From assembly GCA_947174615.1 (NCBI GenBank), contig CAMWJQ010000047.1, positions 1 through 13,942 on the forward strand: a stretch of DNA of 13,942 bases. The letters run 5' to 3'. The translations under genes were made by a program, and so were the position numbers. This document shows positions 1-8,507 of this stretch, piece after piece. The notes under the pieces were generated by a model. That model had not been told where the DNA came from, did no database searches, and was given only the letters and a program-made list of their open reading frames with translations. The DNA comes from an uncultured Lachnospiraceae bacterium. GTDB taxonomy: Bacteria > Bacillota > Clostridia > Lachnospirales > Lachnospiraceae. Position 1 is the stretch's first letter. Each line of letters begins with the position of its first letter.

Positions 1-1
1 C

Positions 2-367
2 AATAAGTGCGTCTTTGTGCGCCGCGATACAAGAGAAAAAATCGACGTGTGTCTGGATGAAGCTGAGACGAAGGCGGCAGCGCTGCTTGATACCATTCAA
101 AACGAAATGTACGAGGCGGCGAAGAAGCATCTTGAGACCCATATCTACAGTGCAGTGACATGGGATGCGTTCTGCGATACCATCAACAACAAGCCGGGAT
201 TTGTCAAGGCGATGTGGTGCGGAGACAGCGCCTGCGAGGATAAAGTCAAAGAGGAGCTCGCAGCGACCAGCCGCTGTATGCCCTTTGAGCAGGAGCAGCT
301 GAGCGATACCTGCGTGTGCTGCGGGAAACCGGCAAAGAGAATGGTTTATTGGGGCAGGGCGTATTAA
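2..367 (+). CDS. proS: Prolyl-tRNA synthetase, C-terminal part (5' truncated by window edge)
   Basis: This is the last about 121 residues of a class II prolyl-tRNA synthetase, which charges tRNA-Pro with proline in the cytoplasm. The reading frame is open from the window edge (first full codon at base 2), so the GTG at 17 is an internal valine and not a start. The sequence matches the C-terminal domain of the archaeal/eukaryote-like short ProS: an 'RRDT.EK' segment, a 'GFVKAMWCG' segment, a CxxC-like pair in 'WCGDSACEDK', then 'CVCCGKPAKR', and the characteristic end in a C-terminal tyrosine ('RAY'). The cysteines form the zinc-binding site known in this subfamily. The stop TAA lies 37 bases before ackA. 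The identification comes from family motifs only; the catalytic domain is outside the window. Confidence 0.93.
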   Translation, partial: NKCVFVRRDTREKIDVCLDEAETKAAALLDTIQNEMYEAAKKHLETHIYSAVTWDAFCDTINNKPGFVKAMWCGDSACEDKVKEELAATSRCMPFEQEQLSDTCVCCGKPAKRMVYWGRAY

Positions 368-390
368 TAGAAAGATACGATAAAATTTTC

Positions 391-396
391 AGGAGG
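391..396 (+). promoter_or_regulatory. Ribosome binding site of ackA
   Basis: A perfect AGGAGG lies 8 bases before the ATG at 405. It supports that start and suggests efficient translation. Confidence 0.85.
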
Positions 397-404
397 GAAG
401 TACT

Positions 405-1595
405 ATGAATATCTTAGTCATCAACTGTGGGAGCTCATCCCTCAAATATCAGTTGATCAACAGTGACACGGAGGCAGTGCTCGCAAAGGGACTGTGCGAG
501 CGCATTGGCATTGATGGAAGTCTGCTCACACACACGCCCGCGGGGAAAGACAAGATAAAGATTGAGACGCCGATGCCCAATCATACGGTGGCGGTAAAAC
601 TTGTGATTGATGCGCTCACGGATACAGAACACGGTGTTGTCAAGGCGCTCGATGAGATTAATGCAGTCGGACATCGTGTTGTGCACGGAGGGGAAAAGTT
701 TGCGTCCTCGGTAGTTATCAATGACGAGGTGATGGCTGCGATCGAGGAGTGCAGCGACCTTGCGCCACTCCATAATCCGGCGAATCTGATCGGCATACGT
801 TCCTGCCAGGAAATCATGCCGAAGGTGCCGATGGTGGCGGTATTTGACACGGCATTTCATCAGACGATGCCAGAAAAAGCATATCTGTATGGACTGCCCT
901 ATGAATATTATGAGAAATACAAGGTGCGCCGTTACGGTTTTCATGGGACAAGCCATGACTATGTGTCAGCGAGAGCGGCGCATCTTCTCGGCAAGACAAG
1001 GGACGCGCTGAAAATCATTGTGTGTCATCTGGGAAACGGCGGCTCTGTGTCCGCAGTGGACCACGGAAAGTGCGTGGATACCTCGATGGGGCTTACTCCG
1101 CTTGAGGGCATTATCATGGGAACACGCTCAGGCAGCATTGATCCTGCGATCTGTGATTTTATCTGTCAGAAAGAGAACCTTACGCCGGCTCAGATGAACA
1201 ATGTGCTGAATAAAAAGTCCGGTGTGCTTGGCATGTCGAAGGTGTCCTCCGATTTCAGGGATATCGAGGCAGCGGCAGATCAGGGAAACAGCCTGGCACA
1301 GACGGCGCTGGATGCATTTTACTACAGTGTGGCGAAGTACATCGGCGCATATGCGGCAGCAATGAACGGCGTGGATGCGATCGCATTTACCGCGGGCGTG
1401 GGCGAGAACAATGCCGCAGGGCGCGCAGAGATAGCAAAATACTTAGGATATCTTGGCGCTCAGATTGACCTGGAGAAGAACAATGTCCGGGGCGAGGATC
1501 GTGTAATCTCTACTTCAGACAGCAAGGTTGCACTCCTGTGTGTGCCGACCAATGAGGAGCTTGCCATCGCGAGACAGACGGCAGCGATTGTATAA
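405..1595 (+). CDS. ackA: Acetate kinase
   Basis: Acetate kinase (396 aa, normal length for the family) interconverts acetyl phosphate plus ADP with acetate plus ATP. It is the ATP-yielding last step of acetate fermentation. The N-terminus carries the ASKHA signature with N7 in 'VINCGSSSLKYQ'. The active-site residues known from Methanosarcina AckA are present at the same positions: R91 ('GHRVVHGG'), D148 ('VFDTAFH'), H180 ('GFHGTSH'), R241 ('GTRSGSIDP') and E384 ('TNEELAIAR'). The start at 405 has a perfect Shine-Dalgarno, and a clear terminator follows the stop. The gene lies 37 bases downstream of proS with no terminator between them, so co-transcription is possible. No phosphotransacetylase gene (pta) is adjacent, although pta-ackA is the usual arrangement. 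Confidence 0.98.
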   Translation: MNILVINCGSSSLKYQLINSDTEAVLAKGLCERIGIDGSLLTHTPAGKDKIKIETPMPNHTVAVKLVIDALTDTEHGVVKALDEINAVGHRVVHGGEKFASSVVINDEVMAAIEECSDLAPLHNPANLIGIRSCQEIMPKVPMVAVFDTAFHQTMPEKAYLYGLPYEYYEKYKVRRYGFHGTSHDYVSARAAHLLGKTRDALKIIVCHLGNGGSVSAVDHGKCVDTSMGLTPLEGIIMGTRSGSIDPAICDFICQKENLTPAQMNNVLNKKSGVLGMSKVSSDFRDIEAAADQGNSLAQTALDAFYYSVAKYIGAYAAAMNGVDAIAFTAGVGENNAAGRAEIAKYLGYLGAQIDLEKNNVRGEDRVISTSDSKVALLCVPTNEELAIARQTAAIV

Positions 1596-1616
1596 AATTT
1601 TATAGGATGATAAGAG

Positions 1617-1654
1617 AACCTCTTCAGACAATAAAATCTGGGGAGGTTATTTTA
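1617..1654 (+). terminator. Intrinsic terminator downstream of ackA
   Basis: A 12-bp stem (1617-1628 with 1637-1648, two G-T wobble pairs, otherwise perfect) encloses an 8-base loop and is followed by a T-rich run (ATTTTATT). It begins 21 bases after the ackA stop. It also argues against starting the next protein at 1607, since that start would place the terminator inside the coding region. Confidence 0.88.
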
Positions 1655-1687
1655 TTGACGGAAATGCGCAGAATCTTCTGTCTCAAA

Positions 1688-1707
1688 AACAGTACTTTAG
1701 TACTATT
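1688..1707. repeat. Inverted repeat, possible operator upstream of the Ig-like protein gene
   Basis: Two 9-base half sites, AACAGTACT and AGTACTATT, are arranged as an inverted repeat around TT, with one mismatch. The core AGTACT is itself palindromic and appears twice. It sits between the ackA terminator and the surface-protein gene, next to a weak promoter-like sequence. An operator role is inferred from its position and symmetry only. Confidence 0.4.
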
Positions 1708-1734
1708 GTGTCGAGAGACTTGTTCGTATATGCT
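1706..1734 (+). promoter_or_regulatory. Weak candidate promoter for the Ig-like protein gene
   Basis: TTGTGT (1706-1711) and TATGCT (1729-1734) are separated by 17 bases, each with two mismatches to the sigma-70/SigA consensus. A promoter is needed somewhere here because a terminator closes ackA at 1654. This is the best pair I found, but it is not strong. Confidence 0.25.
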
Positions 1735-1795
1735 GGTAAGGCACATGTTGGAGTGCGTCAAAATACATTACACAAGAGAGAGGAACAGAGGAGAA

Positions 1796-4700
1796 ATGAG
1801 AAAATTAAAACAATTGCTGGCGGCAGCGCTTGCGGTCAGTATAGTGCTGAACACGCCTGCATGCATGGTGACAGCGGCGGCGAGGCAGACACAGATGCGC
1901 AGGAGAATACCAAGACCGGCAGATATCATCACGATACAAGAGCCGTCAGAGGAAACGCCTGCTGAAACGGATGAGCCAGGCTGGGAAGAGGATTCTGAAC
2001 GTAATGCAGATGACTGTTCAGGGCGCTATGCGGCGGAGGACACAGAAAGCAGTCTTGCAGCAGACTCGACGGAGGACACAGAAAGCAGTCTTGCAGCAGA
2101 CTCGACGGAGGACACAGAAAGCAGTCTGGCAGCAGACTCGACGGAGGATACAGAAAGCAGTTCATCGGTTAATCCGACAGAGGATATAGAAAACCGTATA
2201 GAAGTCTTGCCAGAAGAGCCAACCGAGGAGTCATCTCAAACTACACCAGAAGAGGTTTCGGAGGATGCGGCTGCAGAAAATCCGACCGAGGGTCCAATGG
2301 AAGAGAACACTGAAAACGATGCCGAGGACGATACTGAAGAAGACACCGGGGACGACAACGGAGGTTTTCCCGAAAACAGTACAGAAGAGCTTTCAGAGGA
2401 TACAACAGAGCCGGATACGGCAGTCGATGAAGAGATTCAGCGCCCGGTACAAATCATCCTGGAAGTGACCGATGCGGGGCGGTTAGATTACAGGACTTAT
2501 ATGGAAGCGGAAGATTTTCCCAAGCTGTCTGTCAGATTGGAGGAATGTGCTGAAGATACGGAGTTTATCGAAGTTTCAGAATTGCAGCGTGCAGATAGCG
2601 GACAGGCAGCTCTGGAGGATGAGATGCCGGAGATACACTATTTTTTAAAGTTGGAGGAGGACAGTGTCGTGGCGCCTCTTTATTCGGAGGAGGCGTGTGT
2701 CTATGACGCTGACAAGGCATGTTTCAGGGATACTGTGGCGCTGGAGGTACTCCGAGTGGGAGAGACTGTGTACACAGTAGAGGCGCTGGGAGGATCTGAC
2801 CGTGAAGTGTATCCGGGCACTGGCATAATAAAAGTATACAATAGTCCGATGCTGGATAGTGATTTTTATATTGAGGTGATAAGAGGTGAAACGAAGCAGA
2901 ACTATACTTATAGGGAGTGGGCAGCTTACTTAAAGGCACATAACAACTGGGTTGATGGAGAGGTCCGCCTTCAGCTCAGTGATGCGGGCAGTAAATACTA
3001 TACAAAAATAGTATCAGAGGAATTACCCAGTGCGGGCAGGATGAAAACCTGTACCTTTTGGGCGGAGAATCCTAAGCGGAATGCGAGTACCAAAGAGGAG
3101 GAAAACGGAACCAGAAGCTATACAGTTGGCATTGACAAGGAGGCGCCTGTGCTGACTGCGCTGAAAACGGACAAGGCTTGTTTTGAGCTGGCAAGTACAG
3201 ACACCGTTTGGTATTTTGCAGAGGACTTTGTGCTGACGGGAGCATTTGAGGATATGCAAAGCGGTCTTGGCAGGATAGAGTACACGACGCAAGCCACAGT
3301 GGGGGAGGGAGCGGTCTGGACAACAGTGGATGCAGCGGCGGATGGTACTTTCCGTATCGTGCTCTCGGACGGTTGTTATGACGCCATCGCAGTACGGGCA
3401 TATGATCTGCTGGGAAATGCCAGCAAGACGCATGGATTTGTCAATGATAAGGGAGAATACATCAAGGTTGTGGTGGACAGAGCGGCGCCTGTATTGAAAC
3501 TGGATGTCACAGCGGACGGAGAGCCGTATTGTGGAGACAAGGACAATTGGACCAACAAGGATATTTTGTTCACCGTGACAGCAGATGCGGAGAGCTGCCC
3601 CTATGCGGGGATTGGGCAGCTTGAGTACAAGTATGAGAAAATTGGCGAGAGGTCAGATGACGTGGACAGCGCTGGGGAATGGACAGCGCTGCCTTGGCAG
3701 GAGGGATTAAAGGCAGCGCTGAATGTGACGAATGACGCAAACGGGTATTATTATTTTAGAGTGCAATCGAAGTCGGGGGTTTTGTCAGCATGTACTGCGC
3801 GGGAACGAGTGCTCGTACAGCATGAGGCGGCAGAATTAAAACCGCTGATTCTTACGGGGGTTGATGAGACAAAGCGCAGGAATGAATGGTATAACAAGGA
3901 ATCGGGCACGCCATACATCCGGTTTGAGTTTCCAGAGTATGACACTGGGGCTGTGTCCAAGGAATACGATGCGCCAATCACAATGCATTACAGGCTGTCC
4001 GCTCAGGGAAAGCAAAGCTCCAGCATTGAAAAGAGCGTGTCAATGGGGGTGACAGAGACTTCTGGGAAGCTTGTGCTGACAGAGGAGTCCTTAGAGGAGT
4101 TTGCCGTCGATTTTGGATACCGTGCAGATACGCAGGAGGCAAGGGATGGAATTTACACGCTGGAATATTGGACAACCGACAAGGCTGGCAACCAGTCCAA
4201 GAGGCAGAAGCAAGTCTATAAGATTGACACCCATGAACCGACAGGCATCAAAGTAACGATCGACGGAAGCGAATTTGCAGTAGGAAAGGAGCAGACGATT
4301 GTCTATACGAATTTTTACCGCAGCGGCGTCACAGGCAGGGCGCGTGCGCAGTATGGCATCAGCGGAAAGGGTTCTCTGCAAATCAAGCGTGCAAAGAAGC
4401 CGGGCGAGTGGAATGACAGAACGGGGTTTGACGGGGAGGATACCGTTGACATTCCGCTCAATACAAGATGTTTTCTGTATGTGAGGGCACAGGATTATGC
4501 CGGCAATGTCGCCGAGGGCTGGACAATGGGCATCGTGACAGACAATATGGCGCCGGACGGGGCAGACAATGTGTCCCTCATCATGGCGCCAGAGGGCGCC
4601 AACGAGAACGGATTTTTTAGTCAGGATGTCGGAATCCGCATTCAGGTCAGAGAGAACGCGGGGAGCGGAGACTGTTCTGCGCTGAGATACGTGACGAGCT

Positions 4701-6661
4701 CCGTCGGAAGGGATGGAGTGGATACCATCGCTGACAGAATGCTTTTCTCATTCACAAAGGAGTGCCCGACCGATGAGGAGCTTTCCGGCGCGGCTGCGTT
4801 TCAGACAGTACAGGTGGTAAACGCACAGGAGAATGAGAGCAATGATGCTTATATCGAGGTGACGGCTGCCGATCGGGCAGGAAACACAAGAACATCTATT
4901 CGAATGCTTAAAATTGATGTCACAAAGCCCGTGCTCTCCGTTGAGTTTGATAACCGTGACGCCCCAAATGACAGTTATTACCGCAGACCAAGGACTGCGG
5001 CGATTCGGGTGACAGAGCGGAATTTTGACCCGGCGGCAGTGAACATCTCCATTCAGAAGGATGGAAAACCTTTCGCGTACCAGATGCCGCGATGGACGAG
5101 TGACGGAATTGAACACTATGCAGAAATTGTGTTTGAGGAGGATGGGCGTTATGTGATGGAGGCAGTCTGTACGGATTTGGCTGGGAATGTGTCCAACAAG
5201 GTTCAGATGAAGCCGTTTATCATCGATCGGACAGCGCCGGAGATTCAGGTGTCACTGACTTCGCCACAGGAGAAGGCGTCAGCAGATCAGGCGTTTTTTC
5301 ATACAGAAGTCACGGCAGTTATCACTGTCAGGGAGCGGCATTTTCAGGAGGAGGCTTTTGTGCTGAACAGCACAGCGCAGACGCGTGCAGGGCAGTGGAA
5401 GCACGATGGGGATATGCATATGATACAGGTCGTATATGACAAGGAGGGCGCACACCACATAGACTGCGCCTATACAGATATGGCAGGAAATACAGCCAGA
5501 CGGGCAGCGCGGGATTTTATAATTGACCGGACGGCGCCAGTCATTACGATGAAGGGCGTCGCGGACGGATCTGCCAATCGAGGAGAGATTCTTCCGGTTG
5601 TGACGGTCTTAGATGCGCATTTGGAACTGCAGGAAGTCTCGATTGCCGTGCGGGAAGGAACGGGCGTTCCTGTGGAAAATGTGATAGAAACGGTGGTTGT
5701 TGATGATGGAACGAATACCGGCTACCGTTTTACGTTAAAGGATATGACTGACAAAGAAGATAATGTTTACTATCTTACTGTCACAGCCGTGGACAAGGCG
5801 GGAAATGAGGCGGCGCGCACCTGCCGTTTTTCACTCAACAGGAAGGGCTCTGTATATGACATGACACATGTGGCAGCTTTGATGCAGAACCAGTATCAGA
5901 CCAAAGAGAAGATGAATGATCTGGAGATTGTTGAGATGAATGTGGATATGGTGGAGGAGTTTGATCTTTATATCTCCAAGAACGGCGAGCTGGGAACGAA
6001 GGCGATATTTGTCAAGGAAATCAGTGGTTCGGAGAGCACGGGGTATACATATGTGTACAAGATTGACAAAACAAACTTCACGGAGGAGGGCGCCTACCGT
6101 CTGAGCCTGTATTCCAAGGACCGCGCGGGGAATGAGATTAACAATGCTTCGGATATTCATGGAAAGGAGATTACTTTTATCGTCGATAACACCGCGCCCA
6201 AAGTGATTATTGACGGTACAGCGTCTGCGAATGGAAATGGTGCGGGGCCACGTGAGCTTCAGATTGTTGTGACAGATAATTTCAGCCTCGCGGAAGCAGA
6301 GTTTATGATTGTAAATAACGAGAATGATGTGCTGGAATATTGGGATTACATGGCGCTTGCGGGGGAGGGTGAGACAATGAGTATCACGCTTGCGCCATAT
6401 GACGAGGAGGTAGCGCTGGTCTACAGAGTCAGGGATGCAGCAGGGAATGAAGCACAGCGGCGTTTTGACAAACAGACTGTGGAGGACGTAAGAATGGCTG
6501 GAAAGGACAGCGTAACGCAATATTATGACAGTCTGACATACATACCCTACGGGGGAATACTGGCAGTGCTTGCAGCACTGGTTGGACTGGGGCTGGTACT
6601 GATTGTATGGTGGCACAGAGAAAACTCCGGGGAAGAACGCGGAGGAAGAAAGCACTTATAA
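1796..6661 (+). CDS. Large exported, membrane-anchored protein with multiple bacterial Ig-like domains
   Basis: The open frame extends up to 1607, but I place the start at ATG 1796: it has an AGAGGAG ribosome site, begins a good signal peptide, and avoids reading through the ackA terminator. The product has 1621 aa. Residues 1-29 are a signal peptide (MRKLKQ, hydrophobic core, TAAA end). Residues about 45-215 are a very acidic, Thr/Ser-rich stalk containing a 12-residue repeat. From about 446 onward, Ig-like modules begin with a 'D.xAP' motif (near 446, 560, 810, 915, 1041, 1143, 1243 and 1463) and most end in 'D.AGN'. This is the pattern of bacterial Ig-like (group 3 type) domains of surface proteins. 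A membrane helix lies at about 1587-1606, followed by a short basic tail. I see no LPxTG sorting motif. A role in adhesion or surface architecture is inferred; the ligand is unknown and no enzymatic domain is recognisable. Confidence 0.85.
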   Translation: MRKLKQLLAAALAVSIVLNTPACMVTAAARQTQMRRRIPRPADIITIQEPSEETPAETDEPGWEEDSERNADDCSGRYAAEDTESSLAADSTEDTESSLAADSTEDTESSLAADSTEDTESSSSVNPTEDIENRIEVLPEEPTEESSQTTPEEVSEDAAAENPTEGPMEENTENDAEDDTEEDTGDDNGGFPENSTEELSEDTTEPDTAVDEEIQRPVQIILEVTDAGRLDYRTYMEAEDFPKLSVRLEECAEDTEFIEVSELQRADSGQAALEDEMPEIHYFLKLEEDSVVAPLYSEEACVYDADKACFRDTVALEVLRVGETVYTVEALGGSDREVYPGTGIIKVYNSPMLDSDFYIEVIRGETKQNYTYREWAAYLKAHNNWVDGEVRLQLSDAGSKYYTKIVSEELPSAGRMKTCTFWAENPKRNASTKEEENGTRSYTVGIDKEAPVLTALKTDKACFELASTDTVWYFAEDFVLTGAFEDMQSGLGRIEYTTQATVGEGAVWTTVDAAADGTFRIVLSDGCYDAIAVRAYDLLGNASKTHGFVNDKGEYIKVVVDRAAPVLKLDVTADGEPYCGDKDNWTNKDILFTVTADAESCPYAGIGQLEYKYEKIGERSDDVDSAGEWTALPWQEGLKAALNVTNDANGYYYFRVQSKSGVLSACTARERVLVQHEAAELKPLILTGVDETKRRNEWYNKESGTPYIRFEFPEYDTGAVSKEYDAPITMHYRLSAQGKQSSSIEKSVSMGVTETSGKLVLTEESLEEFAVDFGYRADTQEARDGIYTLEYWTTDKAGNQSKRQKQVYKIDTHEPTGIKVTIDGSEFAVGKEQTIVYTNFYRSGVTGRARAQYGISGKGSLQIKRAKKPGEWNDRTGFDGEDTVDIPLNTRCFLYVRAQDYAGNVAEGWTMGIVTDNMAPDGADNVSLIMAPEGANENGFFSQDVGIRIQVRENAGSGDCSALRYVTSSVGRDGVDTIADRMLFSFTKECPTDEELSGAAAFQTVQVVNAQENESNDAYIEVTAADRAGNTRTSIRMLKIDVTKPVLSVEFDNRDAPNDSYYRRPRTAAIRVTERNFDPAAVNISIQKDGKPFAYQMPRWTSDGIEHYAEIVFEEDGRYVMEAVCTDLAGNVSNKVQMKPFIIDRTAPEIQVSLTSPQEKASADQAFFHTEVTAVITVRERHFQEEAFVLNSTAQTRAGQWKHDGDMHMIQVVYDKEGAHHIDCAYTDMAGNTARRAARDFIIDRTAPVITMKGVADGSANRGEILPVVTVLDAHLELQEVSIAVREGTGVPVENVIETVVVDDGTNTGYRFTLKDMTDKEDNVYYLTVTAVDKAGNEAARTCRFSLNRKGSVYDMTHVAALMQNQYQTKEKMNDLEIVEMNVDMVEEFDLYISKNGELGTKAIFVKEISGSESTGYTYVYKIDKTNFTEEGAYRLSLYSKDRAGNEINNASDIHGKEITFIVDNTAPKVIIDGTASANGNGAGPRELQIVVTDNFSLAEAEFMIVNNENDVLEYWDYMALAGEGETMSITLAPYDEEVALVYRVRDAAGNEAQRRFDKQTVEDVRMAGKDSVTQYYDSLTYIPYGGILAVLAALVGLGLVLIVWWHRENSGEERGGRKHL
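2035..2178 (+). repeat. 36-bp tandem repeat inside the acidic stalk
   Basis: Three nearly identical 36-bp units (2035-2070, 2071-2106, 2107-2142) and a fourth, diverged one (2143-2178) encode EDTESSLAADST three times, then EDTESSSSVNPT. Because 36 is a multiple of three, gain or loss of units keeps the reading frame. More degenerate acidic sequence follows. This is a typical variable-number repeat in a surface-protein stalk. Confidence 0.92.
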
Positions 6662-6690
6662 TTGAAGTGCGTGAAGTTTCATGCTATAAT
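6662..6690 (+). promoter_or_regulatory. Strong SigA-type promoter with extended -10
   Basis: TTGAAG (6662-6667), a 17-base spacer and a perfect TATAAT (6685-6690) preceded by TGC (extended -10). The -35 starts at the base right after the stop codon of the Ig-like protein gene. It is well placed to drive the five-gene cluster that starts at 6736. I see no terminator between the upstream stop and this promoter, so some read-through is possible. Confidence 0.85.
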
Positions 6691-6735
6691 AAATGCGGAT
6701 TTAAATATATGAGAAAGTGAATTAAGGAACAGAGC

Positions 6736-7911
6736 ATGAAACAGAATATAAAAAAGTACGTGACAACGTGGGGAAATGCAATTTCGATCGCGGACAGGAA
6801 ACCGGAGAATTATGCAAAGGACCTGACGCTGCGCTATCCAATCCGCCCGATGTTCGACGGGGAGAAGATCAAGATAACACTGGACAATTTCTGCGGTACG
6901 GAGCCTGTGACAATCCGCCAGGTGTATGTGGCTAAGAGCGCAGACTCCGCGCGGGAGATCGTGGAGGAGACCAATACAGTTGTCACCTTTTACAATGGCA
7001 GTGAGCAGGTCACGATCCCGGCAGGGGAGGCAGTGGTGAGCGATGAAATCTGCTTTGCTGTCAGGCGCGGGCAGGATTTTGCCGTCAGCCTGTATCTGGC
7101 AGATTTTACACAGATGCGGTCTGCAGTCCTGATTACAGGACCTTTGTCAAAGGGGTATTATACAGTGGGCAATTCTGCATGGCGCGGCAAACTGCCATTG
7201 GATTTTACCAGAAATACGAATTGGTTTTATTTTCTGAGCAATGTCGAAGTATATACATCGGATTCAAATAGGGCAGTTCTCTGCTATGGGGACAGCATTA
7301 CTTCGCAGGCATGGCCGGATTATCTGACACTGCGTTTATTTCGGGACGAAATCGAGCATACTGCTATTGTGAGGCGGGCGGCGAGCGGCACGAGGATTCT
7401 GCGCCAGTATGACAATATCACGTATGATTCGTATGGGTTAAAGGGATCTGTGCGCTTTCCGCGGGAGGCGAAAGCAAGCGGTGCAGATACCGTAATCATA
7501 CAGCATGGCATCAATGATATTATTCACCCAGTGGGTGTGGAGGTCAATCCATTCCGCCCGTGGAGCGACCTGCCGACGGCGGAGGAGTTGATACAGGGGC
7601 TTCGGCAGTATATTGCTCGGGCAAAGGAGTACGGACTGGACGTGTATATGGGAACACTGCTTCCGATCTATGGATGGCGGACGTATGAGCCTTTTCGCGA
7701 AGAACTCCGCTGTGCTGTCAATGAGTGGATACGCGGCACGAAGGAGATTCAGGGCTGCATCGATTTTGACAGGGCGCTTTGCGACAGTCTTGACCCGAGG
7801 GCTTTTGCAGCGGGATATGACAGTGGCGACCACCTGCACCCATCCGCGGCAGCATATGAGCGGATGGCGGAGGAGGTGCCGTTTCGGCTATTAGATCACA
7901 AGGAGAGATAA
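6736..7911 (+). CDS. SGNH/GDSL-family hydrolase
   Basis: A 391-aa protein of the SGNH hydrolase superfamily (esterases, lipases, carbohydrate deacetylases). Block I is 'YGDSITS' (nucleophile S187), a block II glycine is in 'AASGTR' (G218), block III is 'HGIND' (N260), and block V is 'DHLHPS' (D365, H368), so the catalytic set looks complete. Residues 1 to about 170 form an extra N-terminal region, probably a beta-sandwich, with 'RYPIRPMFDG' near residue 35. There is no signal peptide, so a cytoplasmic enzyme acting on a small esterified or acetylated substrate is likely; the substrate cannot be told. AAGGA lies 7 bases before the ATG. It is the first gene after the strong promoter, and the next gene begins 2 bases after its stop. 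Confidence 0.88.
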   Translation: MKQNIKKYVTTWGNAISIADRKPENYAKDLTLRYPIRPMFDGEKIKITLDNFCGTEPVTIRQVYVAKSADSAREIVEETNTVVTFYNGSEQVTIPAGEAVVSDEICFAVRRGQDFAVSLYLADFTQMRSAVLITGPLSKGYYTVGNSAWRGKLPLDFTRNTNWFYFLSNVEVYTSDSNRAVLCYGDSITSQAWPDYLTLRLFRDEIEHTAIVRRAASGTRILRQYDNITYDSYGLKGSVRFPREAKASGADTVIIQHGINDIIHPVGVEVNPFRPWSDLPTAEELIQGLRQYIARAKEYGLDVYMGTLLPIYGWRTYEPFREELRCAVNEWIRGTKEIQGCIDFDRALCDSLDPRAFAAGYDSGDHLHPSAAAYERMAEEVPFRLLDHKER

Positions 7912-7913
7912 CT

Positions 7914-8507
7914 ATGCCCACAGTACTATTTATCAATGCATGTGTGCGCGGCAAGGATTCAAGAACATTAGCGCTTGCTGAGCACCTGCTCGAATGTATC
8001 AGGGAGGCTAACAGTCAGGATATGGCGTTTCATATAGAGGAAATCAGGCTGTCTACGGAAAATCTGCTCCCGATGAACTATGAACGACTAATACGACGGA
8101 ATGAGCTTTTGGCAGCAGGGCAGCGCGATGATACGATGTTTGACTATGCAAATGCTGTTGCACAGGCAGACATGCTTGTGATTGCAGCGCCCTACTGGGA
8201 TATGTCCTTTCCATCCACGCTCAAGATTTTCTTTGAGGCAGCAAGTGTGGAGGGGATTACGTTTACATATGCTGATGATGGCACACCGATCGGACTTTGC
8301 GCTGCTGAGGATATGTACTATGTCACCACAAGCGGCGGTTATATCGGCGATTGTAATTTTGGATTTGAGTATGCCAATGCCCTGTGCAGGCTTTACGGTG
8401 TGCAGAATGCGCATTTTGTCAGTGCGCAGGGGCTTGACCTCGACGGCGCAGACGTGCAGGCAATCATGGAGGCGGCATGCAGTGGGGAGATACTTCATGT
8501 TGGATAA
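7914..8507 (+). CDS. Flavodoxin-fold NAD(P)H-dependent oxidoreductase (azoreductase/quinone reductase-like)
   Basis: A 197-aa protein of the flavodoxin_2 type (FMN-dependent NADH:quinone oxidoreductase/azoreductase group). The N-terminus has a beta strand followed by a phosphate-binding turn ('FINACVRGKDSRT', residues 7-18). A central 'APYWDMSFPSTLKIFFE' (92-108) matches the family's conserved FMN-proximal 'P.(Y/W)...(I/F)P..LK...(D/E)' segment, and 'TTSGGYIGD' (138-146) is the second flavin-binding loop. Such enzymes reduce quinones, azo or nitro compounds in the cytoplasm; the physiological substrate is unknown. Start ATG 7914 follows AAGGAGAG. The 3' end overlaps the next gene by 11 bases, showing an operon. 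Confidence 0.85.
   Translation: MPTVLFINACVRGKDSRTLALAEHLLECIREANSQDMAFHIEEIRLSTENLLPMNYERLIRRNELLAAGQRDDTMFDYANAVAQADMLVIAAPYWDMSFPSTLKIFFEAASVEGITFTYADDGTPIGLCAAEDMYYVTTSGGYIGDCNFGFEYANALCRLYGVQNAHFVSAQGLDLDGADVQAIMEAACSGEILHVG

Noticed and set aside
1655..1683. TTGACG after the ackA terminator as a -35 element
   Set aside because: No acceptable -10 hexamer occurs at 16 to 18 bases downstream.
1607..1795. N-terminal extension of the Ig-like protein from ATG 1607
   Set aside because: It reads through the ackA terminator hairpin and would bury the signal peptide 63 residues inside the protein.
5831..6655. A 274-codon open frame on the minus strand opposite the end of the Ig-like protein gene
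   Set aside because: It lies wholly within a well-supported gene, has no recognisable domain and a cysteine/histidine-rich composition typical of antisense shadow frames.
8182..8496. N-terminal extension of the VWA protein up to ATG 8182
   Set aside because: This stretch overlaps the oxidoreductase gene in another frame and its residues look like shadow translation; ATG 8497 has a ribosome site and starts the recognisable domain.
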